Source: Streptomyces anulatus (lineage in GTDB: Bacteria; Actinomycetota; Actinomycetes; Streptomycetales; Streptomycetaceae). Taken from it: a stretch of DNA of 64,000 nt. Under the pieces are notes generated by a model, which worked only from the letters and a program-made list of their open reading frames with translations, searched no databases and was not told the origin of the DNA. Positions 10,241 through 20,623 of this stretch are shown one piece after another. The stretch lies in NCBI RefSeq assembly GCF_000721175.1, contig NZ_JOEZ01000006.1, positions 124,001 through 188,000 on the forward strand. The letters run 5' to 3'. Within the stretch, counting starts at the first letter, position 1. Each line of letters begins with the position of its first letter. A program made the translations under genes and the position numbers.

Positions 10241-10692
10241 GACCGTCCTCCGCAGCTGATGCGCGTCACCTTGAGCCTCCAGGCTGATACAAGTCGTCAC
10301 CTGTGCGGTTGACCCCCTCGGACACGTGCCCGAGCCGGATATCCGTCAACCGCATCCGTTCCCTTAACGACGGTCACTCGAAAGAGTTACGGGTCGGGCG
10401 GCCGGGTTCGGCACTCTACGTGAAGGGCCGCTCACGGAGGAGAACGGCACGGGTGATTCACCCGTCAACCGAATCTTCACTCGTCGGCATGCCCTGTTCG
10501 GCACCATTTCTTCCCTTTTGAGGGTGTCTGTGACTAGATTCGCAATCAGTCATATTTACATCTACTAGCACCATAGATGTACGGTCGAGACTTCGGTCAC
10601 ACCGATCACAGACGGTCCGAGCACGGCAGGCCGTCGATCACAGACGGTCGAGATGCCGCTTCCGACGCAGCACAGCTCCGAGGGGACAAGCA
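10241..10692. promoter_or_regulatory. bldM-whiD divergent control region
   Basis: These 452 bases hold no gene and separate two developmental regulators transcribed away from each other. The part nearest whiD contains an AT-rich block (10545-10580, including GTCATATTTAC at 10549-10559). It also contains a direct repeat, CGATCACAGACGGTC, at 10603-10617 and 10635-10649 (32-bp period). In S. coelicolor, bldM and whiD are controlled by developmental sigma factors and regulators; individual promoters could not be assigned with confidence here. Confidence 0.55.
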
Positions 10693-11028
10693 ATGGCAGA
10701 TTTCTCCCGCCTTCCCGGACCCAACGCAGACCTGTGGGACTGGCAGCTGCTCGCCGCCTGCCGAGGCGTGGACAGCTCCCTGTTCTTCCACCCGGAGGGT
10801 GAGCGCGGCGCGGCGCGGAGCGCCCGCGAGACCTCCGCCAAGGAGGTGTGCATGCGCTGCCCGGTACGGGCCGAGTGCGCGGCGCACGCCCTGGCCGTAC
10901 GGGAGCCCTACGGAGTGTGGGGCGGCCTGACGGAGGACGAGCGCGAAGAGCTGATGGGCCGGGCCAGAACCCGGCTGATCACCGCGGCGCCCTCCGGGGC
11001 CCCCGCCAACGACCCCGGCGCCACCTGA
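10693..11028 (+). CDS. whiD: Wbl-family iron-sulphur developmental regulator WhiD
   Basis: WhiD is a 4Fe-4S WhiB-like protein needed for late spore maturation in Streptomyces. The 111-aa protein has the four cluster ligands at C23, C53, C56 and C62 (LAAC, then VCMRCPVRAEC). The turn motif YGVWGGLTEDER, which binds sigma region 4 in this family, follows, and the tail is basic. ATG 10693 follows GAGGGGAC. The neighbouring bldM supports the assignment over other Wbl paralogues. Binding to the principal sigma factor is family knowledge, not visible here. Confidence 0.95.
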   Translation: MADFSRLPGPNADLWDWQLLAACRGVDSSLFFHPEGERGAARSARETSAKEVCMRCPVRAECAAHALAVREPYGVWGGLTEDEREELMGRARTRLITAAPSGAPANDPGAT

Positions 11029-11168
11029 CACCCGTACGCCGCAGCTGAACGCAGAAACGTTTCTTCGACACCTTCAGCCATCCGGCCCGCGACCAGCCGC
11101 AGCGGGACCGGACCCCTCACCGCCCGTGGGCCGCGGGCCCCGGCGGGCGTCACGGGCCCCGCGCGGTC

Positions 11169-12059
11169 TCAGCGGGCGGCCGTCCGCGACAGCTGGTCCA
11201 GGGTGGCCGCCACCGCCGGGACCCGGGCCAGGTCCGGCAGGGTCAGCGCCACGATCTCCCGCTCGATCGCGGGCTCGACCGGCACGGCCCTGGCCCCCTT
11301 GGGGCGTACCGACTCGACGGCCAGCTCCGGCAGCACCGCCACTCCGAGCCCGGCCCCGACGAGGCCCATCACCGCCGGGTAGTCGTCGGTGGCGAAGTCG
11401 ATGCGCGGGGTGAAGCCGGACTCCTCGCAGACCTCGACCAGCTGCCGGCGACAGCGCGGGCAGCCCGCGATCCACGACTCGTCGGCCAGCTCGCCGATGG
11501 ACACGCTCGACGCCCCGGCCAGCCGGTGCCCCTCCGGGACCAGGCCGATCAGCCGGTCGGTGAGCAGCGGCCGGACCACCAGGTCGTCCCATTCGCCGCC
11601 GGTCGCCCCGTAACGGAACGCCAGCGCGATGTCGCAGTCGCCTTCGCGCAGCAGGTCCACCGAGCGCGGCGGCTCGGCCTCGACGAGCGAGACCCGGGTG
11701 CCGGGGTGTTCGGCGCGCAGGGCGGCCAGCGCCCCCGGGACCAGGGTGGAGCTGCCGCTGGGGAAGGAGACCAGCCGGACCCGGCCGGCCCGCAGTCCGG
11801 CGATGGCGGCGACCTCCTCCTCGGCGGCGGTCAGCCCCGCGAGGATGCCGGAGGCGTGCCGCACCAACGCCTCGCCGGCCTGGGTGAGGCGCATCTCGCG
11901 TCCGGTGCGGATCAGCAGCGTGGTGCCGGCGGAGGACTCCAGGGCCTTCATCTGCTGGCTGACGGCGGGCTGGGTGCAGCCGAGTTCACGGGCGGCGGCG
12001 GAGAACGAGCCGGTGGTGGACACGGCGCGCAGGACACGGAGGTGGCGGGCTTCGATCAC
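11169..12059 (-). CDS. LysR-family transcriptional regulator
   Basis: The protein has an N-terminal winged HTH (LRVLRAVSTTGSFSAAARELGCTQPAVSQQ) and a periplasmic-binding-like effector domain (about residues 90-290). The effector domain has a cysteine-rich patch, GCPRCRRQLVEVC, that could sense redox or metals; this is only a suggestion. It is transcribed divergently from a MOSC protein gene, the usual arrangement for LysR autoregulation and control of the neighbour. The GTG at 12059 has the -10-like TATGGT six bases upstream, so the mRNA may be leaderless. Confidence 0.9.
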   Translation of the reverse strand: MIEARHLRVLRAVSTTGSFSAAARELGCTQPAVSQQMKALESSAGTTLLIRTGREMRLTQAGEALVRHASGILAGLTAAEEEVAAIAGLRAGRVRLVSFPSGSSTLVPGALAALRAEHPGTRVSLVEAEPPRSVDLLREGDCDIALAFRYGATGGEWDDLVVRPLLTDRLIGLVPEGHRLAGASSVSIGELADESWIAGCPRCRRQLVEVCEESGFTPRIDFATDDYPAVMGLVGAGLGVAVLPELAVESVRPKGARAVPVEPAIEREIVALTLPDLARVPAVAATLDQLSRTAAR

Positions 12060-12095
12060 CTCTCCACCATAAGAGCCTCTTGGGTTCGAGGCGAA

Positions 12096-12130
12096 CTAAT
12101 CGCATGCCACTTTGAGGAAGGAGCGATTAG
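12096..12130. promoter_or_regulatory. Inverted repeat in LysR-MOSC divergent promoter
   Basis: CTAATCGC (12096-12103) and GCGATTAG (12123-12130) are perfect 8-bp inverted arms with a 19-base spacer. The right arm touches the -10-like TAGCGT (12128-12133), which stands six bases before the MOSC ATG. This is the expected place for a LysR operator that also covers the promoter. Confidence 0.55.
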
Positions 12131-12139
12131 CGTGACCGT

Positions 12140-12808
12140 ATGAAGCTGCTGACCGTGAACATCGGCCGACCTCGCCACTCCGCACAGACCGACGGGCCCG
12201 GTGGCCTCACCGGGATCGACAAGCGACCGGTGGGGGGCCCGGTCGAGGTTCTCGATCCCGGTCCCAAGGGCGTCGGCGGCAGCGGACTCGCCGGGGACGC
12301 GGTGTGCGACCTGCGTCATCACGGCGGCAGCGACCAGGCGGTGTACGCCTTCGCCCGGGAGGAGCTGGACGCCTGGGAGCGGGAGCTGGGTGGCCGGAAG
12401 CTGGCCAACGGGGCGTTCGGCGAGAACTTCACGACGCTGGGCCTCGACGTCAGCGGCGCGCGGATCGGCGAGCGCTGGCGGGTGGGGGCGGAGCTGGTGC
12501 TGGAGGTGACCTCGGGGCGCATTCCGTGCCGGACCTTCGCCGGCCATCTCGGCGAGAAGGGGTGGGTCAGGCGGTTCACCCAGCAGGGTGCCACCGGCGC
12601 GTATCTGCGGGTGATCGAGCCGGGCACGGTCCGTTCCGGGGACGCGATCGAGATCGTGCACCGACCGGACCACGAGGTCACGGCGGCTCTGCAGTTCCGG
12701 GCCGTGACGACCGAACGCACCCTGCTGCCCGCGCTGCTGGCCGCCGGGACCGCGCTGCACCCCGAGGCGCTGCGCAAGGCACGGGAGTACGCCGCGCGGC
12801 AGGGCTGA
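12140..12808 (+). CDS. MOSC domain-containing protein
   Basis: MOSC domains occur in molybdenum-cofactor sulfurases and in YiiM/mARC-type proteins, where a conserved Cys carries sulphur or binds the cofactor. The 222-aa protein has the YiiM-like features VCDLRHHGGSDQAVYAFAR, NGAFGENFTTLGLD and the Cys in TSGRIPCRTFAGHL. It probably acts in the cytosol on a molybdoenzyme or N-hydroxylated substrate; no molybdoenzyme is adjacent. The ATG at 12140 lacks a correctly spaced ribosome-binding site but follows TAGCGT by six bases, so it is probably leaderless. The divergent LysR gene is the likely regulator. Confidence 0.88.
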   Translation: MKLLTVNIGRPRHSAQTDGPGGLTGIDKRPVGGPVEVLDPGPKGVGGSGLAGDAVCDLRHHGGSDQAVYAFAREELDAWERELGGRKLANGAFGENFTTLGLDVSGARIGERWRVGAELVLEVTSGRIPCRTFAGHLGEKGWVRRFTQQGATGAYLRVIEPGTVRSGDAIEIVHRPDHEVTAALQFRAVTTERTLLPALLAAGTALHPEALRKAREYAARQG

Positions 12809-12827
12809 GGACCGGGCGGGCCGGTCC
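12809..12827. terminator. Short hairpin after MOSC gene
   Basis: GGACCGG and CCGGTCC form a 7-bp stem with a 5-base loop starting right after the MOSC stop codon. Confidence 0.45.
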
Positions 12828-12988
12828 GTACGGGGGGGGCGGTGGTCCGCTCCGGTGACGGGGCGTCATTCTCCGCGGGTTCCCTGGACGTTGCGGCGGG
12901 AACTGGACCGGTGTGCGGCGCGTCCACCACCAGTGACCTGTGCCCGAGGAGAAGTCTTCGAGCCGAGTGGCGCCTCAGGGGGAAGACC

Positions 12989-14572
12989 ATGCCCGACCCG
13001 CAGCAGCCCTGGTACGCCCCGGGCCCGCCGCAGCAGCCCGTTCCCGGTAACCCGTACGCCTCGGAGGGCGGCGGGCCCCAGGGGTTCGGACCGCCGACCG
13101 TGCCGGCACCGCCGCCGCGTCGCCGGTTCGGCCGGGGGCCGGTCGCCGCCGCGGTCGTCGCGCTGGTGCTGGTGGTCGTGGCGGGAGGGGTGTACGCGCT
13201 CTCCGACCAGTGGCGGGACGAGCCCGCGAAGCCCGTGGCGAAGGAGTCGCCCGGCCCCTCCGGGTCGGCGTCCCCGTCCGGTACCCCCGCGGCAGGCGGC
13301 CCGGAGCTGAGCCACATTCCGACGACGAGAGAGGTCGCCGCCGCCCGGAAGCCGGGCGAGTCGGCGGCGTGGATCGCCGACGACAGGACCGATCTGCCCA
13401 AGCAGATCAACAAGGTCCACGACCTGTGGATCGTCGGTGACACCGCGGTGCAGGCCCTGCACCGGAAGGTCACGGCCTACCGGCTCTCGGACGGTGCCGA
13501 GGTCTGGAACGTGACGCTGCCCTCCTCCGTCTGCGAGACGCCGGCCAACCCGACGCCCGACGGCAAGGTCGTGGTCTTCCATCACGAGAGGCCGGACAAC
13601 GAGCGGGGCAACCAGTGCAACCGGATGCAGATGATCGATCTGAAGACCGGGGAGCGGGGGTGGCACAAGGAGCTCGACGAGCCCGGTGACCGGGACAACA
13701 CGTTCATCGTCCACAGCGCCATCAGCGGTGACACCCTGGCCGTCGCCCGGAACATGGTGGCCGTCACCTACCGGATGGACGACGGGAGCAAGCTCTACGA
13801 GATCCCCCGGGAGAACAAGAACAAGTGCGTCCCGGACGACGTGGCGGGCGGTGTCGCCCGGCTGCTGGTCAGCTCCGACTGCATGATCGCCATCGACCGG
13901 AGCAAGAACTACGGCCAGGTGCGCGAGCTCGACCCACGTACCGGCAAGGTCCTGTGGCGCTACCGGATGAAGACCGGCTGGAGCTTCGGCAGTCTGATCT
14001 CCATGGACCCGGTCGTCTTCACCACCTACGACAACGAGGACAGCGCGAGCGACTGGCGGATCACGGTCCTGGACCCCGGAGGCAAGCACCGCACCACCTT
14101 CGACGCCCGGGCCAAGGGCTTCGAGCACTGCGGCGGAGACGGGGCCGGCGGAGACATCCAGCCCTGCCGGGGCACCGGGGTCGGTAAGGGCCTCATCATG
14201 CTGGGCGGCACCGAACAGGTCGGCGCGTACGACCTGAAGACCGGGAAGTTCCTGTGGGGCATCAAGTCCGACGAGCTGCGCAGGCTGTATCCGCTGCGCG
14301 CGGAGGACGGCAAGTCGATGCTCATCTACGAGGCGGCCACCTCACGCCGCCCCGGCCGGACCTTCCTCATGGGCCCGCGCGGCGCCGGCACGGAGACGAA
14401 CGTCGTGAGGCACCCGGTGGCGACCGCGCCGTACGAGTACGAGATGTCCATGGGGCACACGGCCTATGCCGACGGGCGGCTCGTCCTGACGTCGACGCAC
14501 GTGAGCGGCGACGAGAACCGGAAGCCCGTGCGCGAGGCCCGCATGCTGTCGTTCTCCCCCGGATCACCCTGA
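12989..14572 (+). CDS. PQQ-like beta-propeller membrane-anchored protein
   Basis: The 527-aa protein begins with a Pro/Gln-rich cytoplasmic head (MPDPQQPWYAPGPPQQPVPG), then one transmembrane helix at about residues 48-66 (VAAAVVALVLVVVAGGVYAL). A Ser/Pro linker and a large extracellular domain with repeated PQQ-like blades follow (for example AYRLSDGAEVWNVTLP, ELDPRTGKVLWRYRM, AYDLKTGKFLWGIKS). These blades resemble BamB and PQQ dehydrogenase propellers, but there is no sign of a quinoprotein active site. A surface binding or scaffold role is likely. ATG 12989 has AGGGGGAAG just upstream. The gene probably forms its own unit. Confidence 0.85.
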   Translation: MPDPQQPWYAPGPPQQPVPGNPYASEGGGPQGFGPPTVPAPPPRRRFGRGPVAAAVVALVLVVVAGGVYALSDQWRDEPAKPVAKESPGPSGSASPSGTPAAGGPELSHIPTTREVAAARKPGESAAWIADDRTDLPKQINKVHDLWIVGDTAVQALHRKVTAYRLSDGAEVWNVTLPSSVCETPANPTPDGKVVVFHHERPDNERGNQCNRMQMIDLKTGERGWHKELDEPGDRDNTFIVHSAISGDTLAVARNMVAVTYRMDDGSKLYEIPRENKNKCVPDDVAGGVARLLVSSDCMIAIDRSKNYGQVRELDPRTGKVLWRYRMKTGWSFGSLISMDPVVFTTYDNEDSASDWRITVLDPGGKHRTTFDARAKGFEHCGGDGAGGDIQPCRGTGVGKGLIMLGGTEQVGAYDLKTGKFLWGIKSDELRRLYPLRAEDGKSMLIYEAATSRRPGRTFLMGPRGAGTETNVVRHPVATAPYEYEMSMGHTAYADGRLVLTSTHVSGDENRKPVREARMLSFSPGSP

Positions 14573-14609
14573 CCCACTCCGCGGCACCCTGACGGGAAGC
14601 GAGGGGTCG

Positions 14610-14642
14610 CCCCCGGCCGGGACGCGGGGGCCCGGCCGGGGG
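14610..14642. terminator. Terminator hairpin after propeller gene
   Basis: A perfect 12-bp GC stem (14610-14621 with 14631-14642) and a 9-base loop lie between the propeller gene and the SDR gene. Confidence 0.65.
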
Positions 14643-14683
14643 CCGGTCAGGGGTCTGCCCGGCGGGGCACTAACGTGCCGCGT

Positions 14684-15457
14684 ATGACGACTGCACTGAT
14701 CACGGGCGCGACGGCGGGCATCGGGGCCGCGTTCGCGCGGCGGCTCGCGGCCCAGGGGCACAACCTGGTGCTGGTGGCGCGGGACACCGCACGGCTGCGC
14801 GAGCAGGCCACCGAACTGCACGACCGGCACGGCATCGAGGCGGAGGTGCTGAGCGCCGACCTGTCCACGGACAGCGGGATCGAGGCGGTCGAGAAGCGGC
14901 TCGCGGAGCGCAGGCACCCGGTCGATCTGCTGGTCAACAACGCCGGGTTCGGCAACAAGGGGCGCTTCCTGGAGGTGTCCATGGCCGATGAGCTGACGAT
15001 GCTGAAGGTGCACTGCGAGGCCGTGCTGCGGCTGACCTCGGCGGCCGTCGCCGGGATGAAGGAGCGGGGCCGGGGCGGGGTCGTCAACGTGGCGTCCGTC
15101 GCGGCGTTCGTGCCGCGCGGTACGTACGGGGCGTCCAAGGCGTGGGTCGTGCAGTTCACCCAGGGCGCGGCGCGGGATCTGGCCGGGTCGGGGGTGCGGC
15201 TGATGGTGCTGTGCCCCGGGTTCGTCCGGACGGAGTTCCACGAGCGGGCCGGTATGGGCACGGACAACATCCCGGACTGGATGTGGCTCGACGCGGACAA
15301 GCTGGTGGCCTCGGCGCTGGCGGATCTGGCCCGGGGGAAGACGGTGTCGATCCCGGACCCGCGGTACAAGGCGCTGATGGGGCTGGTCAAGATCGCCCCG
15401 CGGGGCCTGCTCGGCGGGGTCACCTCGCGGACGGGGCGTAAGTACGGTCCGCAGTGA
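14684..15457 (+). CDS. Short-chain dehydrogenase/reductase (SDR)
   Basis: This is a classical SDR of 257 aa. It has the NAD(P)-binding TGxxxGIG motif near the N-terminus (ITGATAGIGAAFARRLA), the NNAG motif (LLVNNAGFGNKG), the catalytic Ser in VASVAAF and the YxxxK pair (YGASKAWVV). A PGFVRTEF motif follows the active site. The substrate is unknown. ATG 14684 has no Shine-Dalgarno, but TAACGT (14671-14676), a TANNNT -10 box, lies seven bases upstream, so a leaderless transcript is likely. An upstream in-frame GTG at 14675 is less likely. The gene stands alone. Confidence 0.88.
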   Translation: MTTALITGATAGIGAAFARRLAAQGHNLVLVARDTARLREQATELHDRHGIEAEVLSADLSTDSGIEAVEKRLAERRHPVDLLVNNAGFGNKGRFLEVSMADELTMLKVHCEAVLRLTSAAVAGMKERGRGGVVNVASVAAFVPRGTYGASKAWVVQFTQGAARDLAGSGVRLMVLCPGFVRTEFHERAGMGTDNIPDWMWLDADKLVASALADLARGKTVSIPDPRYKALMGLVKIAPRGLLGGVTSRTGRKYGPQ

Positions 15458-15520
15458 CCGCCTTGCGGCGACCGGTGCGGTACGGGTGCAGGAAGGCCGG
15501 TCCGACCGCGGGGGGCGTCA

Positions 15521-17427
<1,907 letters not shown>

Positions 17428-17450
17428 GAACACAAGCAAACGTGGGTGAA

Positions 17451-17759
17451 TTACTTCTCGACGATCGCGAGGACGTCGCGGGCCGAGAGGACGAGGTAGT
17501 CCTCGCCGTTGTACTTCACCTCGGTGCCGCCGTACTTGCTGTACAGGACGACGTCGCCGGTCTTGACGTCGAGCGGAAGTCGCTCGCCGTTCTCGAAGCG
17601 GCCCGGACCGACGGCAAGGACGACGCCCTCCTGGGGCTTCTCCTTCGCGGTGTCCGGAATGACCAGGCCGGAAGCCGTGGTCTGCTCGGCGTCGAGCGGC
17701 TGGACCACAATGCGGTCCTCGAGCGGCTTGATCGCAACCTTGGAGCTGGTGGTCGACAC
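17451..17759 (-). CDS. groES: Co-chaperonin GroES
   Basis: GroES is the heptameric lid of the GroEL chamber. The 102-aa protein has the family signature [21 protein letters not shown], the mobile-loop region [16 protein letters not shown] and the C-terminal [18 protein letters not shown] 17759 has GGGGGAG at a normal distance; the upstream extension of the open frame is not conserved sequence. It is the first gene of the groES-groEL operon. Confidence 0.97.
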   Translation of the reverse strand: MSTTSSKVAIKPLEDRIVVQPLDAEQTTASGLVIPDTAKEKPQEGVVLAVGPGRFENGERLPLDVKTGDVVLYSKYGGTEVKYNGEDYLVLSARDVLAIVEK

Positions 17760-17868
17760 GATCCGGTCTCCCCCTTCGGAGATCTCACGGGGTTTAACAG
17801 TCTGTGGGTGGCGACCAGACCGATCCGTCGTCGCGGGTGCCGGACCTGCCCTGTCGCACAAGGTGGTG

Positions 17869-17895
17869 CTGGCACTCTCCAGGGGGGAGTGCCAG
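17869..17895 (-). promoter_or_regulatory. CIRCE operator 1 (HrcA site), proximal to groES
   Basis: CTGGCACTC, nine bases, GAGTGCCAG: a perfect inverted repeat of the CIRCE type (consensus TTAGCACTC-N9-GAGTGCTAA). It lies in the groES leader, downstream of the predicted promoter. HrcA represses heat-shock operons at such sites. Confidence 0.92.
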
Positions 17896-17900
17896 ACCTG

Positions 17901-17930
17901 AGACTATGACCGCGATTAGCACTCGGTCAA
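17901..17930 (-). promoter_or_regulatory. groES promoter
   Basis: On the minus strand, TTGACC (17925-17930) and TAGTCT (17901-17906) are spaced by 18 bp, a good vegetative-type promoter. The -35 lies in the spacer of the distal CIRCE box, and the proximal CIRCE lies just downstream, so HrcA bound at either site would block it. Confidence 0.75.
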
Positions 17931-17942
17931 GCGGAGTGCCAA
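17916..17942 (-). promoter_or_regulatory. CIRCE operator 2 (HrcA site), distal
   Basis: TTAGCACTC, nine bases, GAGTGCCAA. This copy matches the CIRCE consensus at all but one base. Its spacer contains the promoter -35 hexamer. Confidence 0.93.
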
Positions 17943-18095
17943 TTCACCACCCTCGCGCCGTCTCGATCGGGGCTCCATCGGGGCTCCATCGGATCAGCGT
18001 CCCGGCCAACGTGGGGGCGGAGTTCCGTGTTCCGAACGACGTTACGACGGTACGGAGATGACGCGTCCGGAGAGCCGCCTGCCCGGCAGCACGGG

Positions 18096-18323
18096 GTGTC
18101 CGCAGACAAGGCGTCCGCGCCTGCCCCTCCCAAGGACCCGGGCACGGACCGGATCCCGGCCATCGCTCTCGGCGTCTTCGCCCTCGTGGCCGCCTGCGTC
18201 GCGGTGACGTTGCCGCGCGGCCGGTGGCACCGGGCCTGCGGGACCCCCGCCCTGTCGCAGCGGGGGCGACAGGCAGCGGAGGCTGAGCGCGCGTGCGCGG
18301 CGGGTGCGGGGAAGGGGCGCGGG
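18096..18323 (+). other. Intergenic stretch with possible relic of a small membrane protein
   Basis: From the distal CIRCE box to the deacetylase stop (17943-18323) no complete gene is seen. From a GTG at 18096 one frame reads a charged head followed by a convincing transmembrane-like segment (IPAIALGVFALVAACVAVTL), then loses gene-like character and continues open antisense to the deacetylase. It may be the remnant 5' end of a small membrane protein gene. A hairpin (18251-18258 with 18266-18273) near the deacetylase stop could be its terminator. Confidence 0.3.
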
Positions 18324-19247
18324 TCAGACGTAGTCCTCCAGCTTCGCCACCGCGTATCCCTTGTCCGTGACGGTCTTCATGACCCGGCGGATCATGTCGG
18401 GCATCGAGCCCTTCCAGTCCTCCTTGCCCCGGAAGTGGGTGAGGACGATGTCGCCGGGGTGCAGGTCCCTGTCCCACTCGCGCCATTCCATGTGGTCGGG
18501 GAAGGCCTCGGAGGACCACAGGGGTACGGCGGTGATCCCGCAGGACTTGGCGACGACGAGGGTGTCGCGGTTGTAGTTGCCGTAGGGCGGGCGGAAGAGG
18601 GTGGGCCGCTTCCCGTAGTGCTTGAGGATCTTCTCCTGCTGGCCGCAGATCTCCCGCTTCTGCTCTGCGTGGGAGAGTCCGGGCAGATAGCGGTGGTTGA
18701 GCGTGTGGTTGCTGATGACCACCCCGCGCTGCTGCATCTTCTTGAAGTAGCCGTAGTCGTCGTTGATGACGTAGTCACTGAGGAACGCGCTGTACGGGAT
18801 GTCCAGTTCGGTCATCATCCGCAGCAGCTCGGGGTCCTTCTCCGCCCCGTCGTCCATCGTCAGGAAGACGATCTTCTCCTTGGTCGGGACGGTGGTGAAG
18901 ACGGGCGGCAGCCCGGCGTCGTCCCGGACCTCGAAGCCCTTGCGGGTGGTGATGCGCGGCTTCGTCTCCGGCGGTTCGGGGGCTGCGAGCGGGGTCTTGG
19001 CGAGCCCCCACTTCTTCGCGGCGACCGCCCGTGCGGCCTGCTTCTTCTTGAGCGTCTCCGCGTACGCGCCGGGGGCGCGGGCGGGCCCGGCCTGCGGGGT
19101 GGCGTCGCCCTGCTGGCCGGCGGCGGGTTTCGCGGGCCCGCCGGGAGCTCCCGCGCCGCTGCCACCCGCCTCCGCCGCACATCCGGAGGCGACGGCGGCG
19201 GCCAGCAGGGCCGCCAGCACGACACCGCCCGACCTGTGCCACTTCAT
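18324..19247 (-). CDS. Lipoprotein polysaccharide deacetylase (NodB/CE4 family)
   Basis: CE4 enzymes remove N-acetyl groups from peptidoglycan, chitin or exopolysaccharide with a bound metal. The start MKWHRSGGVVLAALLAAAVASGC is a lipoprotein signal with lipobox ASGC, so the enzyme is tethered to the outer face of the membrane. After a Gly/Ala/Pro linker the NodB motifs appear in order: TMDDG, H-T-L-N-H, RPPYG and LTHF. The metal ligands Asp-His-His are all present, so it should be active. The length is 307 aa. An in-frame ATG at 19280 is possible but would spoil the signal peptide. It stands alone. Confidence 0.9.
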   Translation of the reverse strand: MKWHRSGGVVLAALLAAAVASGCAAEAGGSGAGAPGGPAKPAAGQQGDATPQAGPARAPGAYAETLKKKQAARAVAAKKWGLAKTPLAAPEPPETKPRITTRKGFEVRDDAGLPPVFTTVPTKEKIVFLTMDDGAEKDPELLRMMTELDIPYSAFLSDYVINDDYGYFKKMQQRGVVISNHTLNHRYLPGLSHAEQKREICGQQEKILKHYGKRPTLFRPPYGNYNRDTLVVAKSCGITAVPLWSSEAFPDHMEWREWDRDLHPGDIVLTHFRGKEDWKGSMPDMIRRVMKTVTDKGYAVAKLEDYV

Positions 19248-19379
19248 GGCTGATTTTTCGTTTTGTCGTACTAGCTGCATGGCGCCGCATCCTGCCAGCC
19301 GTCGACCCGCTCGCCCTTTCGACACCGCGAGCAGCCATGCCCCGTCCCCCGGCCGGCCCACACCGGCGCACCGGCCACA

Positions 19380-20603
19380 ATGGACCGGGTGAACGCAACG
19401 ACCCCCTCCGCCTCGGCCGACGACCCCGCCCGCGCCGCCTTCGCCGCGCTGCGCACCCCCGAGGGCGAGCGGCTGCTTGCCGAGCTGCGCGACCACGACC
19501 CCGCCGACGAGCTGGCCACCGCGACCCGGCTGCGCCGCACGCACCCGGCGGAGCTGGTGTCGGCGGCCCTGGGCCAGGCCCGGCTGCGGCAGCGGGCAGT
19601 GGCGAAGTTCGGGACGGCGGACGCGTACCGGATGTACTTCACGCCCAACGGCGTCGAGCAGGCCACCCGCACCTCGGTCGCCGCCCACCGCGCCGCCCGG
19701 TTCGCCGGGCTCGGCGTGCGGAGCGTGGCCGACCTGTGCTGCGGCATCGGCGGCGACGCCCTCGCGCTGGCCCGCGCCGGGATCTTTGTGCTCGCCGTGG
19801 ACCGCGACCCGCTGACCGTCGAGGTGGCCCGCGCCAACGCCGAGGCGCTCGGCCTGGACCGGCTGATCGAGGTGCGGTGCGCCGATGTCACGGAGATCGA
19901 CACCGCGGCGTACGACGCGGTCTTCGTGGACCCGGCGCGGCGGGGCGGCAGGGGCCGGATCTTCGACCCGGAGGCGTACTCACCGCCGCTGTCCTGGGCG
20001 ACGGCCGCCGCGCTGAAGGCCCCCCGGGCGGCGCTGAAGATCGCCCCGGGCATCCCGCACGAGGCGATCGGCCCGGAGGCGGAGGCCGAGTGGATCTCGG
20101 ACGGCGGCGATGTGAAGGAGGCGGTGCTCTGGTACGGGGAGGGCTTCGCGTCCGGTGCGTTCCGGGCAACGCTGCTGCCCTCCGGGGCGACCCTGACCGC
20201 CCCGGCCCCGCTGCCCGCCCCGCCCGTGGGCCCGGTCGGGCGCTATCTGTACGAGCCGGACGGCGCGGTGATCCGGGCCCATCTGGTCGCCGACGTCGTG
20301 GAGCGGTGCGGCGGGCGGCTGGTGGACGAGACGATCGCGTACGTCACGAGCGACCGGCCGTACTCCTCCCCGTACACCTCGGGTTACGAGATCACCGATC
20401 AACTGCCGTTCAACATGAAGAAGCTGAAGGCGCTGCTGCGGGAGCGTCAGGTCGGTGTGCTGACCGTCAAGAAGCGCGGCTCGGCGGTCGAGCCGGAGGA
20501 GCTGCGCCGCCGGATGAAGCTGAGCGGGCCGAACGCGGTGACGGTGTTCCTGACCCGGGTGGCGGGGGCTCCGACGATGCTGATCGGCCATCCGCTGGGC
20601 TGA
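19380..20603 (+). CDS. Class I SAM-dependent methyltransferase with THUMP-like domain
   Basis: The protein has a SAM-binding motif I (VADLCCGIGGDALALARAG), motif II acidic residue (VLAVDRDPLTVEVARANA) and a DPAR motif (VFVDPARRGGRGRIFDP) in place of the NPPY of other RNA methyltransferases. The C-terminal third (YEITDQLPFNMKKLKALL ... VGVLTVKKRGSAVEPEEL) is the THUMP-like domain typical of this actinobacterial family. An RNA substrate is likely but unproven. The length is 407 aa. The start is the ATG at 19380; no strong binding site is seen. The MITE-like element begins 20 bases after the stop. Confidence 0.85.
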   Translation: MDRVNATTPSASADDPARAAFAALRTPEGERLLAELRDHDPADELATATRLRRTHPAELVSAALGQARLRQRAVAKFGTADAYRMYFTPNGVEQATRTSVAAHRAARFAGLGVRSVADLCCGIGGDALALARAGIFVLAVDRDPLTVEVARANAEALGLDRLIEVRCADVTEIDTAAYDAVFVDPARRGGRGRIFDPEAYSPPLSWATAAALKAPRAALKIAPGIPHEAIGPEAEAEWISDGGDVKEAVLWYGEGFASGAFRATLLPSGATLTAPAPLPAPPVGPVGRYLYEPDGAVIRAHLVADVVERCGGRLVDETIAYVTSDRPYSSPYTSGYEITDQLPFNMKKLKALLRERQVGVLTVKKRGSAVEPEELRRRMKLSGPNAVTVFLTRVAGAPTMLIGHPLG

Positions 20604-20623
20604 ACCGGGGCGGGAACGTCTCC

